DNA from: Prevotellaceae bacterium
Lineage (GTDB): Bacteria; Bacteroidota; Bacteroidia; Bacteroidales; Bacteroidaceae
Direction: 5' to 3'
DNA: 7,515 nt
NCBI GenBank assembly: GCA_030523505.1
Contig: JAUNIK010000128.1
Coordinates: 1 to 7,515 of the forward strand
The position numbers were made by a program, and so were the translations under genes. Positions 1 to 6,948 of the stretch are shown here, in pieces. How positions within the stretch are numbered: the first letter of the stretch is position 1; each line of letters starts with the position of its first letter. A model generated the notes under the pieces. It was given only the letters and a program-made list of their open reading frames with translations. It was not told where the DNA came from and ran no database searches.

Positions 1-565
1 TACGCTTGCATCCTGTCTCTATCAAATGAGTTACGGCATTGTAGGCTCCCTGATAATCGTCCACCACCACACGGTCGGCATTAACCCCCGTGCAGATACG
101 GTCGTAGAACACGAGTGGCACCCCGTTTTCAAGCAGTTGGTTGAAATGGTCGTATTTTGTGGTGTCCTTGGCCTGCGACACGATGATACCGCACACCTTG
201 TTCTCATAGAACGACTGGCATATCTTCACCTCGCGCTCGTATTTCTCGTTGCTCTGTGCCACCATGATGCGATAGTCCCTCGCCCTGGCTTCCTCCTCTA
301 TGCCTGCCAGCACAGTGGAGAAATAATAGTGAGCCAACTCGGGCACTATTACCCCAATAATCTTTGGTTGCATCAGCTTGCTGTTGCGTAGCGACTCGGC
401 AAGAACATTAGGGAAGAAGTTATGCTCCTTGGCATACTCCTGTATGGCACGACGCTTCTCCTCGCTTATTCGTGGCGAGTCTTTAAGCGCTCTTGACACC
501 GTTGCCACAGAGGTGTTAAACTCTCGGGCGATGTCCTTCATTGTCAGTTGAACGTTCTCTTTCAT
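1..565 (-). CDS. LacI-family transcriptional regulator, N-terminal 188 codons (cut by window edge)
   Basis: Reading the minus strand from ATG at 565-563 gives 188 codons without a stop; the C-terminal part lies beyond base 1. Residues 9-28 form the LacI-type helix-turn-helix (MKDIAREFNTSVATVSRALK), with the SVATVSR recognition helix. Residues 49-63 match the hinge (NFFPNVLAESLRNSK), L59 being the likely minor-groove intercalating leucine. The periplasmic-binding-protein-like sensor domain begins near residue 67 (PKIIGVIVPE) and includes PLVFYDR and VVVDDYQGAYNAVTHLIETG. The family binds palindromic operators as dimers and responds to a sugar or sugar phosphate in the cytoplasm. The gene is divergent from the susC operon, and a matching operator lies between them, so it most likely controls that operon and itself. 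The classical B. thetaiotaomicron starch locus instead uses SusR, a membrane regulator of a different family. Met9 is a possible alternative start, but the 565 start fits the helix-turn-helix position. Ligand and sign of regulation are unknown. Confidence 0.95.
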   Translation of the reverse strand, partial: MKENVQLTMKDIAREFNTSVATVSRALKDSPRISEEKRRAIQEYAKEHNFFPNVLAESLRNSKLMQPKIIGVIVPELAHYYFSTVLAGIEEEARARDYRIMVAQSNEKYEREVKICQSFYENKVCGIIVSQAKDTTKYDHFNQLLENGVPLVFYDRICTGVNADRVVVDDYQGAYNAVTHLIETGCKR

Positions 566-588
566 CGTGATTGATTTGATTTCGTGAG

Positions 589-596
589 CAAAATTA
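589..596 (-). promoter_or_regulatory. Putative -7 box of the LacI-family gene promoter
   Basis: The minus strand reads TAATTTTG here, an exact match to the Bacteroidota -7 consensus TAnnTTTG. The start codon is 24 bases downstream of the box, giving a short leader of about 15-20 bases. A TTTG on the same strand at 624-621 could act as the -33 element, but the 24-base gap is longer than the usual 19-21, so that element is doubtful. Confidence 0.55.
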
Positions 597-649
597 TCGC
601 TTTTTATTTATATATGCGCACAAACATTAAATAATATTGCATTAAACTT

Positions 650-667
650 TGTGCAATCGATTGCGCA
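650..667. promoter_or_regulatory. LacI-family operator palindrome
   Basis: TGTGCAATCGATTGCGCA is an 18-bp inverted repeat. The half-sites TGTGCAATC and TGCGCAATC differ at one of nine positions, with a central CpG between 658 and 659. The general form GCAAnCGnTTGC matches LacI-family operators such as the PurR box, and the centre matches CcpA cre sites. It lies between a LacI-family gene and the operon it probably controls. It is upstream of both predicted promoters, centred about 65 bp from each -7 box, rather than overlapping either core promoter. Confidence 0.8.
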
Positions 668-719
668 GAGAAATTTGATGATTTATGTCAAAAAATGGAT
701 AAGATAAGCAAAGAAATCC

Positions 720-727
720 TACCTTTG
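720..727 (+). promoter_or_regulatory. Putative -7 box of the susCDEF operon promoter
   Basis: TACCTTTG is an exact match to TAnnTTTG. Transcription would start near 733-737, leaving a leader of about 75 bases before the susC start. No TTG or TTTG is present at the expected -33 position (about 695-700 reads ATGGAT). A weak -33 element suits a regulated promoter that needs help from a bound protein, but this is inference. Confidence 0.6.
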
Positions 728-730
728 CAC

Positions 731-743
731 CGTGAAATCGATA
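731..743 (+). promoter_or_regulatory. Possible secondary (half) operator at the susC transcription start
   Basis: GTGAAATCGAT (732-742) matches ten of eleven bases of GTGCAATCGAT in the main operator (651-661). The right half is degenerate, running into A-rich sequence, so it is at best one and a half half-sites. Its centre is 81 bp from the main operator centre and it overlaps the predicted transcription start, where a bound repressor would block initiation. It could be a chance match, because the core ATCGAT is short. Confidence 0.35.
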
Positions 744-809
744 AAAATCCGAGAACAAGACCAAAAAAGTTGAGTTTTCAATAACTAAAGTAATAATAAA
801 TAATAATGT

Positions 810-3800
810 ATGATGAAGCAGGTAAATTTTAGAATTCCGCTTAGAATGATGGTCGTACTCTTCGGCCTCGTTCTTTCAATCGGTGCCTACGCCCAGATTA
901 CAGTCAAGGGACATGTAAAGGATTCCGCAGGCGAACCGGTCATCGGTGCAACCATCCGTGTTGCAGGTCAGCAAGGAGGTACTGTCAGTGATTTCGACGG
1001 TAACTTCACTCTCAAGGCTCCCGAGGGAGCTACTCTCAATGTCACTTACATCGGCTACCAGCCCGCCAACGTGAAGGCTGCCGCCAATGTAGTGGTTGTT
1101 CTTAAGGATGACTCACAGATGCTCGAGAACGTCGTGGTCATCGGTTATGGTGTCGCTAAGAAAAACGACCTTACCGGTTCGGTAATTGCGATTAAGCCAG
1201 ATGATAAAAATCATGGAATGGTTACAACTGCACAAGACATGCTCCAAGGTAAGGTGGCAGGTGTGAACATCAATTCTTCAACAGGTGAACCAGGTGGAGG
1301 TGCACAGATTCGTATCCGTGGTGGCGCTTCACTCAACGCAAGCAACGAACCTCTTATTGTGATTGATGGAATGCAGATGACAAGTGACCAGAAAGGTGTA
1401 AGTAATCCTTTGGCACTTGTGAATCCTAATGACATCGAAAGTTTCACTGTTTTGAAAGATGCATCTGCAACAGCAATCTATGGTAGCCGTGGTTCAAATG
1501 GTGTAATTATTATCACAACTAAGAGAGGACGTCGCAACCAGTCACCAAAGATAAGCTATAACGGAAACGTATCTGTAAGTACTGTAGCCAAGAAACTTGA
1601 TGTGATGAATGCAGGAGAATATGTTTCTTTCATCAAAGATTACTATGGTGAGGGTTCTTCGGCATGGAATAATCTCGGTTGGAAGCAGTTTAATGAAGAT
1701 GGAACACCTAACGTAGCTGCCGGAACATACGACACCGACTGGCAAGACGAGATTTTCCGTGGTGGTGTTAGCCATGACCACAATATCAGTGTTTCAGGTG
1801 GCGTAGGCAATACAAAATGGGCAATGCCTTATCGTGTGAGCGTTGGCTATACCAACCAGCAAGGTATTCTCAAAGGTTCGGATTATAGCCGTTTTACCGC
1901 AGGCTTTACAGCCAATCCTTCATTGTTCAAAGATCATTTGAATATCAATGTCAATGCCAAATACTCTTATTCAAAGACCACTCCTGGAGGTCAGGAAGCC
2001 ATTGGACAGGCTACAAAGATGGACCCGACTCGTCCAGTGACAAGCACCGACGAGAAATTTAAGAACTGGGGAGGCTATTGGCAGTGGACAAAGCCAGTGT
2101 CGGAATATGACCCGACATTCCCATACGCACGCAATGACGATGCTCCCAAGAACCCCGTTGAGCTTGTTGAAAACTATACCTTCAACAGAAATGCCCACAT
2201 ATTGCTTGGTAACTTTGAGGCTGACTATAAGATTCATGGTTTTGAGGATCTCCATCTTCATATGAATCTTGCAGGCCAATATTCCTATGGTGCTGAACAT
2301 ACAAATAACCTTCCACAGTCAACATATGGCTTCTATTATGGAGGTATAGGTGAGAACCAGGAAAAGAGATACAACCTCCAGGCAACAGCATATGCCCAGT
2401 ATATGAAGGATTTCAATAAGGATCATCATTTTGATATTATGGCTGGTTATGAATATAGTCGAATGAAATATTGGGGCGACAGCTGGAACAAGAGCTATTA
2501 TCCAAATACTTATGAAGGAACGGATGATGATGGCAATTCTTTAGCAGGAAAGATTAAGAGTGATACTAATGACTACTGGAAAGGACAGGTAATTCTTGTT
2601 AGCTGGCTCGGTCGTATGAATTACTCATTCCTTGATCGTTATCTTCTTACTGTTTCAGCTCGTTATGATGGTTCAAGCCGTTTTGCAGATGGTCATCGCT
2701 GGGGATTCTTCACGTCTGCTGCTTTTGCATGGAAGATTAATTCAGAACCATTCTTGAAAGATGTTAAGAGTATAAGTGATTTGAAATTGAGACTAAGTTG
2801 GGGTCAGACAGGTCAGCAGGATACTGGTATGGAATATTATACTCCTACTTACGTTCACGGTTCAAACAATCATTATACTTATCCTATTGGATCTGGTAAT
2901 GACGGAACATTGTGGAGACCTCTTACATATAACGAGGATTTGACATGGGAAACCACTACTACTTACAACGTGGGTCTTGATTTTGGAATGTGGAATCAGC
3001 GTCTTACCATGTCTTTGGACGTTTATAAGCGTAAGACAACAGACTTGCTCTGCAGACCGACTATACCTGCTGGCATGAATTTCGACAATACTATGTGGCT
3101 GAATGCTGGAGAGGTTGACAATACCGGTTTTGAGTTCTCGATTAACGGAAAGATTATCCAGTCAAAGGACTGGTTCTTCGAATTGGGTATGAATGCTGCT
3201 TATAACAAGAATAAGGTGACAGAACTTTATGGTGGACGCGATAAGATTGAAGCTGGAATGCAAGTAGGTCAGAACATGAACTTGACTTATCACAAGGTAG
3301 GTGAGCCAGCTAATTCGTTCTTCGTTTACCAACAGGTTTACGATGCAGACGGCCGTCCAATTATGGGATGCTACGTTGACCGCAATGCCGATGGACTTAT
3401 TGACGACAACGACCGTTACTTCTATAAGAACATAGCAGCGCCATGGACAGGAGGTTTCAATATCAAGCTTGGATACAAGAACTTCGACCTTGGAACTAAT
3501 TTCCGTGCAAGTTTCGGAAATTATGTCTTCAATGACATTGTCCAGGGCAAGATGAATACCTCTGTTCTGTATAACGGCTCAAAGGGATACTACGAAAACA
3601 GCACTATGGCCATAGTTAAGAACGGATGGACATCTTACAACTATCCCCTGTCTGACTATTTCGTTCAGAACGCGTCATTCCTCAAGTGTGACAATATCAC
3701 TCTGGGTTATTCTTTCGATAGCCTATTCAAGGGAGCTAAGTATGAGGGAATATCCGGACGTGTGTATGCTTCTTGCACAAATGTGTTCACAATCACAAAA

Positions 3801-3896
3801 TACGACGGATTGGATCCCGAACAGCCTTCAGGACGTGAAAGCAGCGTTTATCCTCGCTGCCGTACATTCCTCTTTGGTCTTAACCTCAATTTCTAA
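810..3896 (+). CDS. susC: SusC-like TonB-dependent outer-membrane glycan transporter
   Basis: This 1028-residue protein is of normal size for a SusC/RagA porin, which imports oligosaccharides across the outer membrane under a SusD lid, powered by TonB. A signal peptide spans residues 1-28 (cleavage GAYA|Q). A carboxypeptidase-regulatory-like beta-sandwich follows at about 31-100 (ITVKGHVKDSAGEPVIGATI). Next come the SusC signature NVVVIGYGVAKKNDLTGSV (107-125) and the plug, ending in VLKDASATAIYGSRGSNGVI (214-233). The rest is the beta-barrel, closing with FGLNLNF and the terminal Phe expected for outer-membrane assembly. A calcium-loop-like DRNADGLIDDND lies at 857-868. There is no N-terminal STN domain, so signalling to an anti-sigma factor is not expected. 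The ATG at 810 is immediately followed by a second in-frame ATG at 813, and either could be used. It is the first gene of the operon. Base composition changes sharply inside the gene (see findings). Substrate, probably an alpha-glucan, is inferred from the neighbours. Confidence 0.96.
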   Translation: MMKQVNFRIPLRMMVVLFGLVLSIGAYAQITVKGHVKDSAGEPVIGATIRVAGQQGGTVSDFDGNFTLKAPEGATLNVTYIGYQPANVKAAANVVVVLKDDSQMLENVVVIGYGVAKKNDLTGSVIAIKPDDKNHGMVTTAQDMLQGKVAGVNINSSTGEPGGGAQIRIRGGASLNASNEPLIVIDGMQMTSDQKGVSNPLALVNPNDIESFTVLKDASATAIYGSRGSNGVIIITTKRGRRNQSPKISYNGNVSVSTVAKKLDVMNAGEYVSFIKDYYGEGSSAWNNLGWKQFNEDGTPNVAAGTYDTDWQDEIFRGGVSHDHNISVSGGVGNTKWAMPYRVSVGYTNQQGILKGSDYSRFTAGFTANPSLFKDHLNINVNAKYSYSKTTPGGQEAIGQATKMDPTRPVTSTDEKFKNWGGYWQWTKPVSEYDPTFPYARNDDAPKNPVELVENYTFNRNAHILLGNFEADYKIHGFEDLHLHMNLAGQYSYGAEHTNNLPQSTYGFYYGGIGENQEKRYNLQATAYAQYMKDFNKDHHFDIMAGYEYSRMKYWGDSWNKSYYPNTYEGTDDDGNSLAGKIKSDTNDYWKGQVILVSWLGRMNYSFLDRYLLTVSARYDGSSRFADGHRWGFFTSAAFAWKINSEPFLKDVKSISDLKLRLSWGQTGQQDTGMEYYTPTYVHGSNNHYTYPIGSGNDGTLWRPLTYNEDLTWETTTTYNVGLDFGMWNQRLTMSLDVYKRKTTDLLCRPTIPAGMNFDNTMWLNAGEVDNTGFEFSINGKIIQSKDWFFELGMNAAYNKNKVTELYGGRDKIEAGMQVGQNMNLTYHKVGEPANSFFVYQQVYDADGRPIMGCYVDRNADGLIDDNDRYFYKNIAAPWTGGFNIKLGYKNFDLGTNFRASFGNYVFNDIVQGKMNTSVLYNGSKGYYENSTMAIVKNGWTSYNYPLSDYFVQNASFLKCDNITLGYSFDSLFKGAKYEGISGRVYASCTNVFTITKYDGLDPEQPSGRESSVYPRCRTFLFGLNLNF

Positions 3897-3916
3897 TTAA
3901 TTAAAAGAAATAAGTC

Positions 3917-5662
3917 ATGAAAATTAAGAATAAAAATATATTGGTACCAGCTGTTGCCATGATATTCTCTGCAAGCCTTACTTCATGTATGGCCGACCTC
4001 GACAAGGGAAATATCAATCCCAAGGCAGAGAGTACTCCAAATATTATGGGTTTGTACTCCAAGTGCTATGCCAGTTTCATTATGGAAGGAACTGATGGTA
4101 GCGCAGACTTTACCATAGATGATGGTGGTAAGTCAACACTTGTTCGTAATGTATATAACTTTAATGAAGTATCAACAGATGAAGGAATCTGTTGGTGGTC
4201 TGATGGTGGCATAGCGGAAGAAGTTAGTCTTAACAAGGTTTCGCCAAGTAATGCGACTTTGCGTTTCCTCTACTACCGTCTTGCTTGTAATATAGCTTTC
4301 TGCAATAATTTCCTGCAGGTGGCACAAGACAAGACTATGCTTGCCGAAGTGCGTTTCATCCGTGCTTATAACTATTTCCTCGAGCTTGACTTCTTTGGCG
4401 ATCCTACATTCACCACAACAATCTCTGGTGAAACACCAATGCAGGCACATGCCTATCATAAGGACTTCGATGCTACTAAATCTTATTCTCGTGCCGAACT
4501 TTTAAAGATGGGTAGGGAGTATATGTTTACATGGCTTTTAGATGAACTGAAGGCTGCCGAGGCTGACATGATTGAGCCCAAGGCAAAGACGGATAGTGAC
4601 CCCGACTACGGTCGTGCCGACAAGGCGGCTGCTTGGCAGCTGCTCGCCCGTCTCTATCTGAATGCCGGTACATATCTTAATGGCGATGGTCAGAACAATC
4701 CCTACTGGAAAGAGGCTAAGGAATATGCTGAAAAAGTTATCAATTCGGGATACTCGCTCTTCACCGAAGATAAGATGTCGGCAGATGCCAAGAGTCGTGG
4801 CTACAAGCCTTACGACTTGCTCTTTATGGGTGACAATGGTTCGAGCGGCGCAAGCTGCGAAGCTGTGCTTCCTCTTAAGCAAGACGGACTTGTAACTCAG
4901 GGTTGGGGTGGCTCAATGTTCTTGATAGCTGCCCTTTGGGATCCTACAATGACATCTGTGATTGGAATTTCTCCAGGAACAACTGCCAATAACTGGGCTG
5001 GTATGCGTCTGCGCCCTGCATTTATAGAGAAGTTTGTTGACGATGCCACCAAACTGGAAGGAAAGAGCGCCATGGAAATTCGTGCTCTTGGTATTGACGA
5101 TCGCTTGCTTATTTGTGGCACACCTAATGCTGATGGTGATAAGCGTACTGCAAGTTTGAAGAACAATACCTCATTTATCCAGGGACTTCCTACTGTGAAG
5201 TGGAACAATAACTACTCTAATGGCGGTACACCCCACGATGGATATTGTGTTGATACCGATTATTTCCTCTTCCGTGTCGCTGAGGCTTACCTTATAGCAG
5301 CTGAGGCCGACATGCACATTAATGGCGAAGGATCGGCAACTGCAAAGGATTATCTCGATAAGATTCGTAAGCGTGCCAATGCCGCTACAAAGTCATCTTA
5401 CACTCTTGATGATGTACTTGACGAGCGTGCCCGTGAGCTTTATACTGAGGGACATCGCCGCACTGACCTTATCCGCTTCAACCAGTATGGTGGAAATAAA
5501 GCCACATATTCTTGGGAAGGTAAGGGAGGAACCATGCAGAATGGCGAATATGCCAAGGGTGGCCGCTTCGAAGAGTTCAGAAATGTATATCCTCTTCCAT
5601 CAAGTGAGGTACAGGCCAACAGAAACCTTACTCAGATTGATGGATATAACGAGACTGAATAA
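3917..5662 (+). CDS. susD: SusD-like surface glycan-binding lipoprotein
   Basis: This 581-residue protein is the lid and glycan-capture partner of the upstream SusC, from which it is separated by 20 bases. A lipoprotein signal ends at lipobox LTSC, with Cys24 as the lipidated residue. The following MADLD holds acidic residues, in keeping with surface export signals of this phylum. SusD helical repeat motifs are clear: AEVRFIRAYNYFLELDFFGD (143-162), GRADKAAAWQLLARLYLNAG (232-251), YFLFRVAEAYLIAAEA (449-464), AKDYLDKIRKRANA (476-489) and LDERARELYTEGHRRTDLIR (501-520). The C-terminus, YPLPSSEVQANRNLTQIDGY, is the usual family ending, so the gene is complete. Trp93-Trp94, Tyr296/Tyr299 and Trp330 lie near the positions of the aromatic starch-binding arc reported for B. 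thetaiotaomicron SusD (Trp96, Trp98, Tyr296 and Trp320, from memory). This fits alpha-glucan binding, but no alignment was run. Confidence 0.95.
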   Translation: MKIKNKNILVPAVAMIFSASLTSCMADLDKGNINPKAESTPNIMGLYSKCYASFIMEGTDGSADFTIDDGGKSTLVRNVYNFNEVSTDEGICWWSDGGIAEEVSLNKVSPSNATLRFLYYRLACNIAFCNNFLQVAQDKTMLAEVRFIRAYNYFLELDFFGDPTFTTTISGETPMQAHAYHKDFDATKSYSRAELLKMGREYMFTWLLDELKAAEADMIEPKAKTDSDPDYGRADKAAAWQLLARLYLNAGTYLNGDGQNNPYWKEAKEYAEKVINSGYSLFTEDKMSADAKSRGYKPYDLLFMGDNGSSGASCEAVLPLKQDGLVTQGWGGSMFLIAALWDPTMTSVIGISPGTTANNWAGMRLRPAFIEKFVDDATKLEGKSAMEIRALGIDDRLLICGTPNADGDKRTASLKNNTSFIQGLPTVKWNNNYSNGGTPHDGYCVDTDYFLFRVAEAYLIAAEADMHINGEGSATAKDYLDKIRKRANAATKSSYTLDDVLDERARELYTEGHRRTDLIRFNQYGGNKATYSWEGKGGTMQNGEYAKGGRFEEFRNVYPLPSSEVQANRNLTQIDGYNETE

Positions 5663-5691
5663 CATGTTTAACGGATAATATTATACGCAAT

Positions 5692-6924
5692 ATGAAGAAA
5701 ACATTATTGCTTGGCACAATGCTTGTGGGCATTGCCAGCTTATTTACAGCGTGTGAGGATGACAGAGACTCAAATCCCACGCTAATTCAGCCAACGAGTT
5801 TGGCTCTTAACACTCCGGCGTATTTGAATCAGACTATAAGCCTTGAGAATACATCTACGCTGAAGCTGACTTGGTCGCAGCCTAAATTCACTGAAGACAA
5901 TGCTCCGGTGAATGCTACATACGAGATTCAAATCTCACCGACAAACTCGTTTAACACTACTGTTGCCGAGGCTTTGGCTGACGAAAGTGGCGAGACGGTT
6001 GCAGACTACGACGTTATTCCTAATACCTTCCAAACTTGCTCTGGCGAGATGATTGGTACGGATATTAACACCTCTCTGCTTCAGATATGCAAGTGGACTG
6101 CAGATAATACTCCAGCAGAGCAATCTATATTTGTCCGTGTGCTTGGCTATATTCTTGAAGGCACCAAGAAACTCAATGAGGTGGCTTCAAATGTAGTGGA
6201 ACTCAAGGTTAAACCCTATTATCGCGACCTTCGTGACGCAGATCCTATCATGTGGTATCTGCTCGGAAATAACATTGGCGATGGCTCTTGGAGCACGGGC
6301 AACGACAAAATTGGTATAAGCACTATGCCAATGTTCCTGATACCTGGTTACAAGTATGACAAGGCTACTGGTGAGGGAGACATCCAGTTCATCAACTATT
6401 TCAACACCGATGGATTCAAGATTAACCCCTCTAACCTTGGTGACTGGGATAATGGATTCATGAGTGGTGGTTCTGCTAATACAGCAGTATTCCGTGATGG
6501 TGCTGGAGACGCTGGCAATATCTGGGTAGAACCTGCAGGATATTATAAAATTGTTATTAACACAAAGGACAAGACATGTTCAATCACTCCTTACGAGGCA
6601 ACACCTAATGTATATGACATGATTTGCATCACTGGTTCGTTCTGCGAATGGTCAGACGTCAACATGACACCGGCAAACAAGACTGGAGAGAACCATGTTT
6701 GGGCTTACGAACTTACTGTACCCGAAGGCTCTGTAGAGCAGATCAAGTTCAAGATTCCTGGTTCTTGGGACACCAACTGGGGTTATGGCACTGCAGACGG
6801 TGAAGTGAACGTATGCGGTAAGGGAACGTCAGGTGGAAAGAACATCGGTGTGGCTGAAGGAACATGGATCGTAATGTTTAACGATATGACAGGCGAATTC
6901 AGTATTATTAAGAAACAACAGTGA
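5692..6924 (+). CDS. susE: SusE-like outer-membrane starch-binding lipoprotein
   Basis: This 410-residue protein is close to the 387 residues of B. thetaiotaomicron SusE. A lipoprotein signal ends at lipobox FTAC with Cys21 lipidated, followed by acidic EDDRD typical of surface-exposed lipoproteins. Residues about 32-175 form an N-terminal SusE-type Ig/fibronectin-like domain (SLALNTPAYLNQTISL, LKLTWSQP, ATYEIQIS). Two tandem SusE/SusF carbohydrate-binding modules appear to follow, at about 185-300 (MWYLLGNNIGDGSW to YYKIVINTKDKTCSITP) and 308-408 (YDMICITGSFCEWSDVNMTP to GTWIVMFNDMTGEFSI). Both end in the same kind of strand that closes these modules. Trp320, Trp337, Trp359 and Trp363 in the second are candidates for stacking on sugar rings. 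The role is to hold polysaccharide on the cell surface; it is not an enzyme. It starts 29 bases after susD and ends in tandem stops TGA TAA. The family assignment is strong, while the ligand is inferred. Confidence 0.88.
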   Translation: MKKTLLLGTMLVGIASLFTACEDDRDSNPTLIQPTSLALNTPAYLNQTISLENTSTLKLTWSQPKFTEDNAPVNATYEIQISPTNSFNTTVAEALADESGETVADYDVIPNTFQTCSGEMIGTDINTSLLQICKWTADNTPAEQSIFVRVLGYILEGTKKLNEVASNVVELKVKPYYRDLRDADPIMWYLLGNNIGDGSWSTGNDKIGISTMPMFLIPGYKYDKATGEGDIQFINYFNTDGFKINPSNLGDWDNGFMSGGSANTAVFRDGAGDAGNIWVEPAGYYKIVINTKDKTCSITPYEATPNVYDMICITGSFCEWSDVNMTPANKTGENHVWAYELTVPEGSVEQIKFKIPGSWDTNWGYGTADGEVNVCGKGTSGGKNIGVAEGTWIVMFNDMTGEFSIIKKQQ

Positions 6925-6948
6925 TAAACATTTTATTATAATTTGAGT

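Larger units (their letters stand above)
566..809. other. Divergent intergenic control region
   Basis: This 244-base A/T-rich gap separates the two divergent genes and must hold both promoters. Besides the sites listed separately it contains extra pieces resembling the operator half-site: TTGCA at 637-641, which forms an inverted repeat with TGCAA at 652-656, and TGCGCA at 615-620. The plus-strand leader before susC, roughly 735-809, is A-rich with no clear Shine-Dalgarno sequence, as is usual in Bacteroidota. I saw no riboswitch-like or strong hairpin structure in it and no gene. Confidence 0.85.

Noticed and set aside
26..391. Plus-strand open frame of 121 codons
   Set aside because: It lies wholly antisense to the LacI-family gene, whose minus-strand translation has clear helix-turn-helix and sensor-domain motifs; the plus-strand product has no recognisable features.
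644..651. AAACTTTG as an alternative -7 box touching the operator
   Set aside because: It lacks the T of the TAnnTTTG consensus and has no -33 element at the right distance; the exact match at 720-727 is better.
765..780. Possible hairpin AAAA...TTTT in the susC leader
   Set aside because: The stem is only four A-T pairs and would not be stable; it does not look like a terminator or attenuator.
806..832. Short out-of-frame ATG (eight codons, then TAG) overlapping the susC start
   Set aside because: It could in principle act as a translational brake, but an ATG so close by in A/T-rich sequence is easily chance and nothing else supports it.
3688..3900. Plus-strand 70-codon open frame over the end of susC
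   Set aside because: It is an out-of-frame shadow of the conserved SusC C-terminal barrel strands.
5322..5678. Plus-strand 118-codon open frame over the end of susD
   Set aside because: It overlaps the conserved SusD C-terminus in another frame and its product looks like no known protein.
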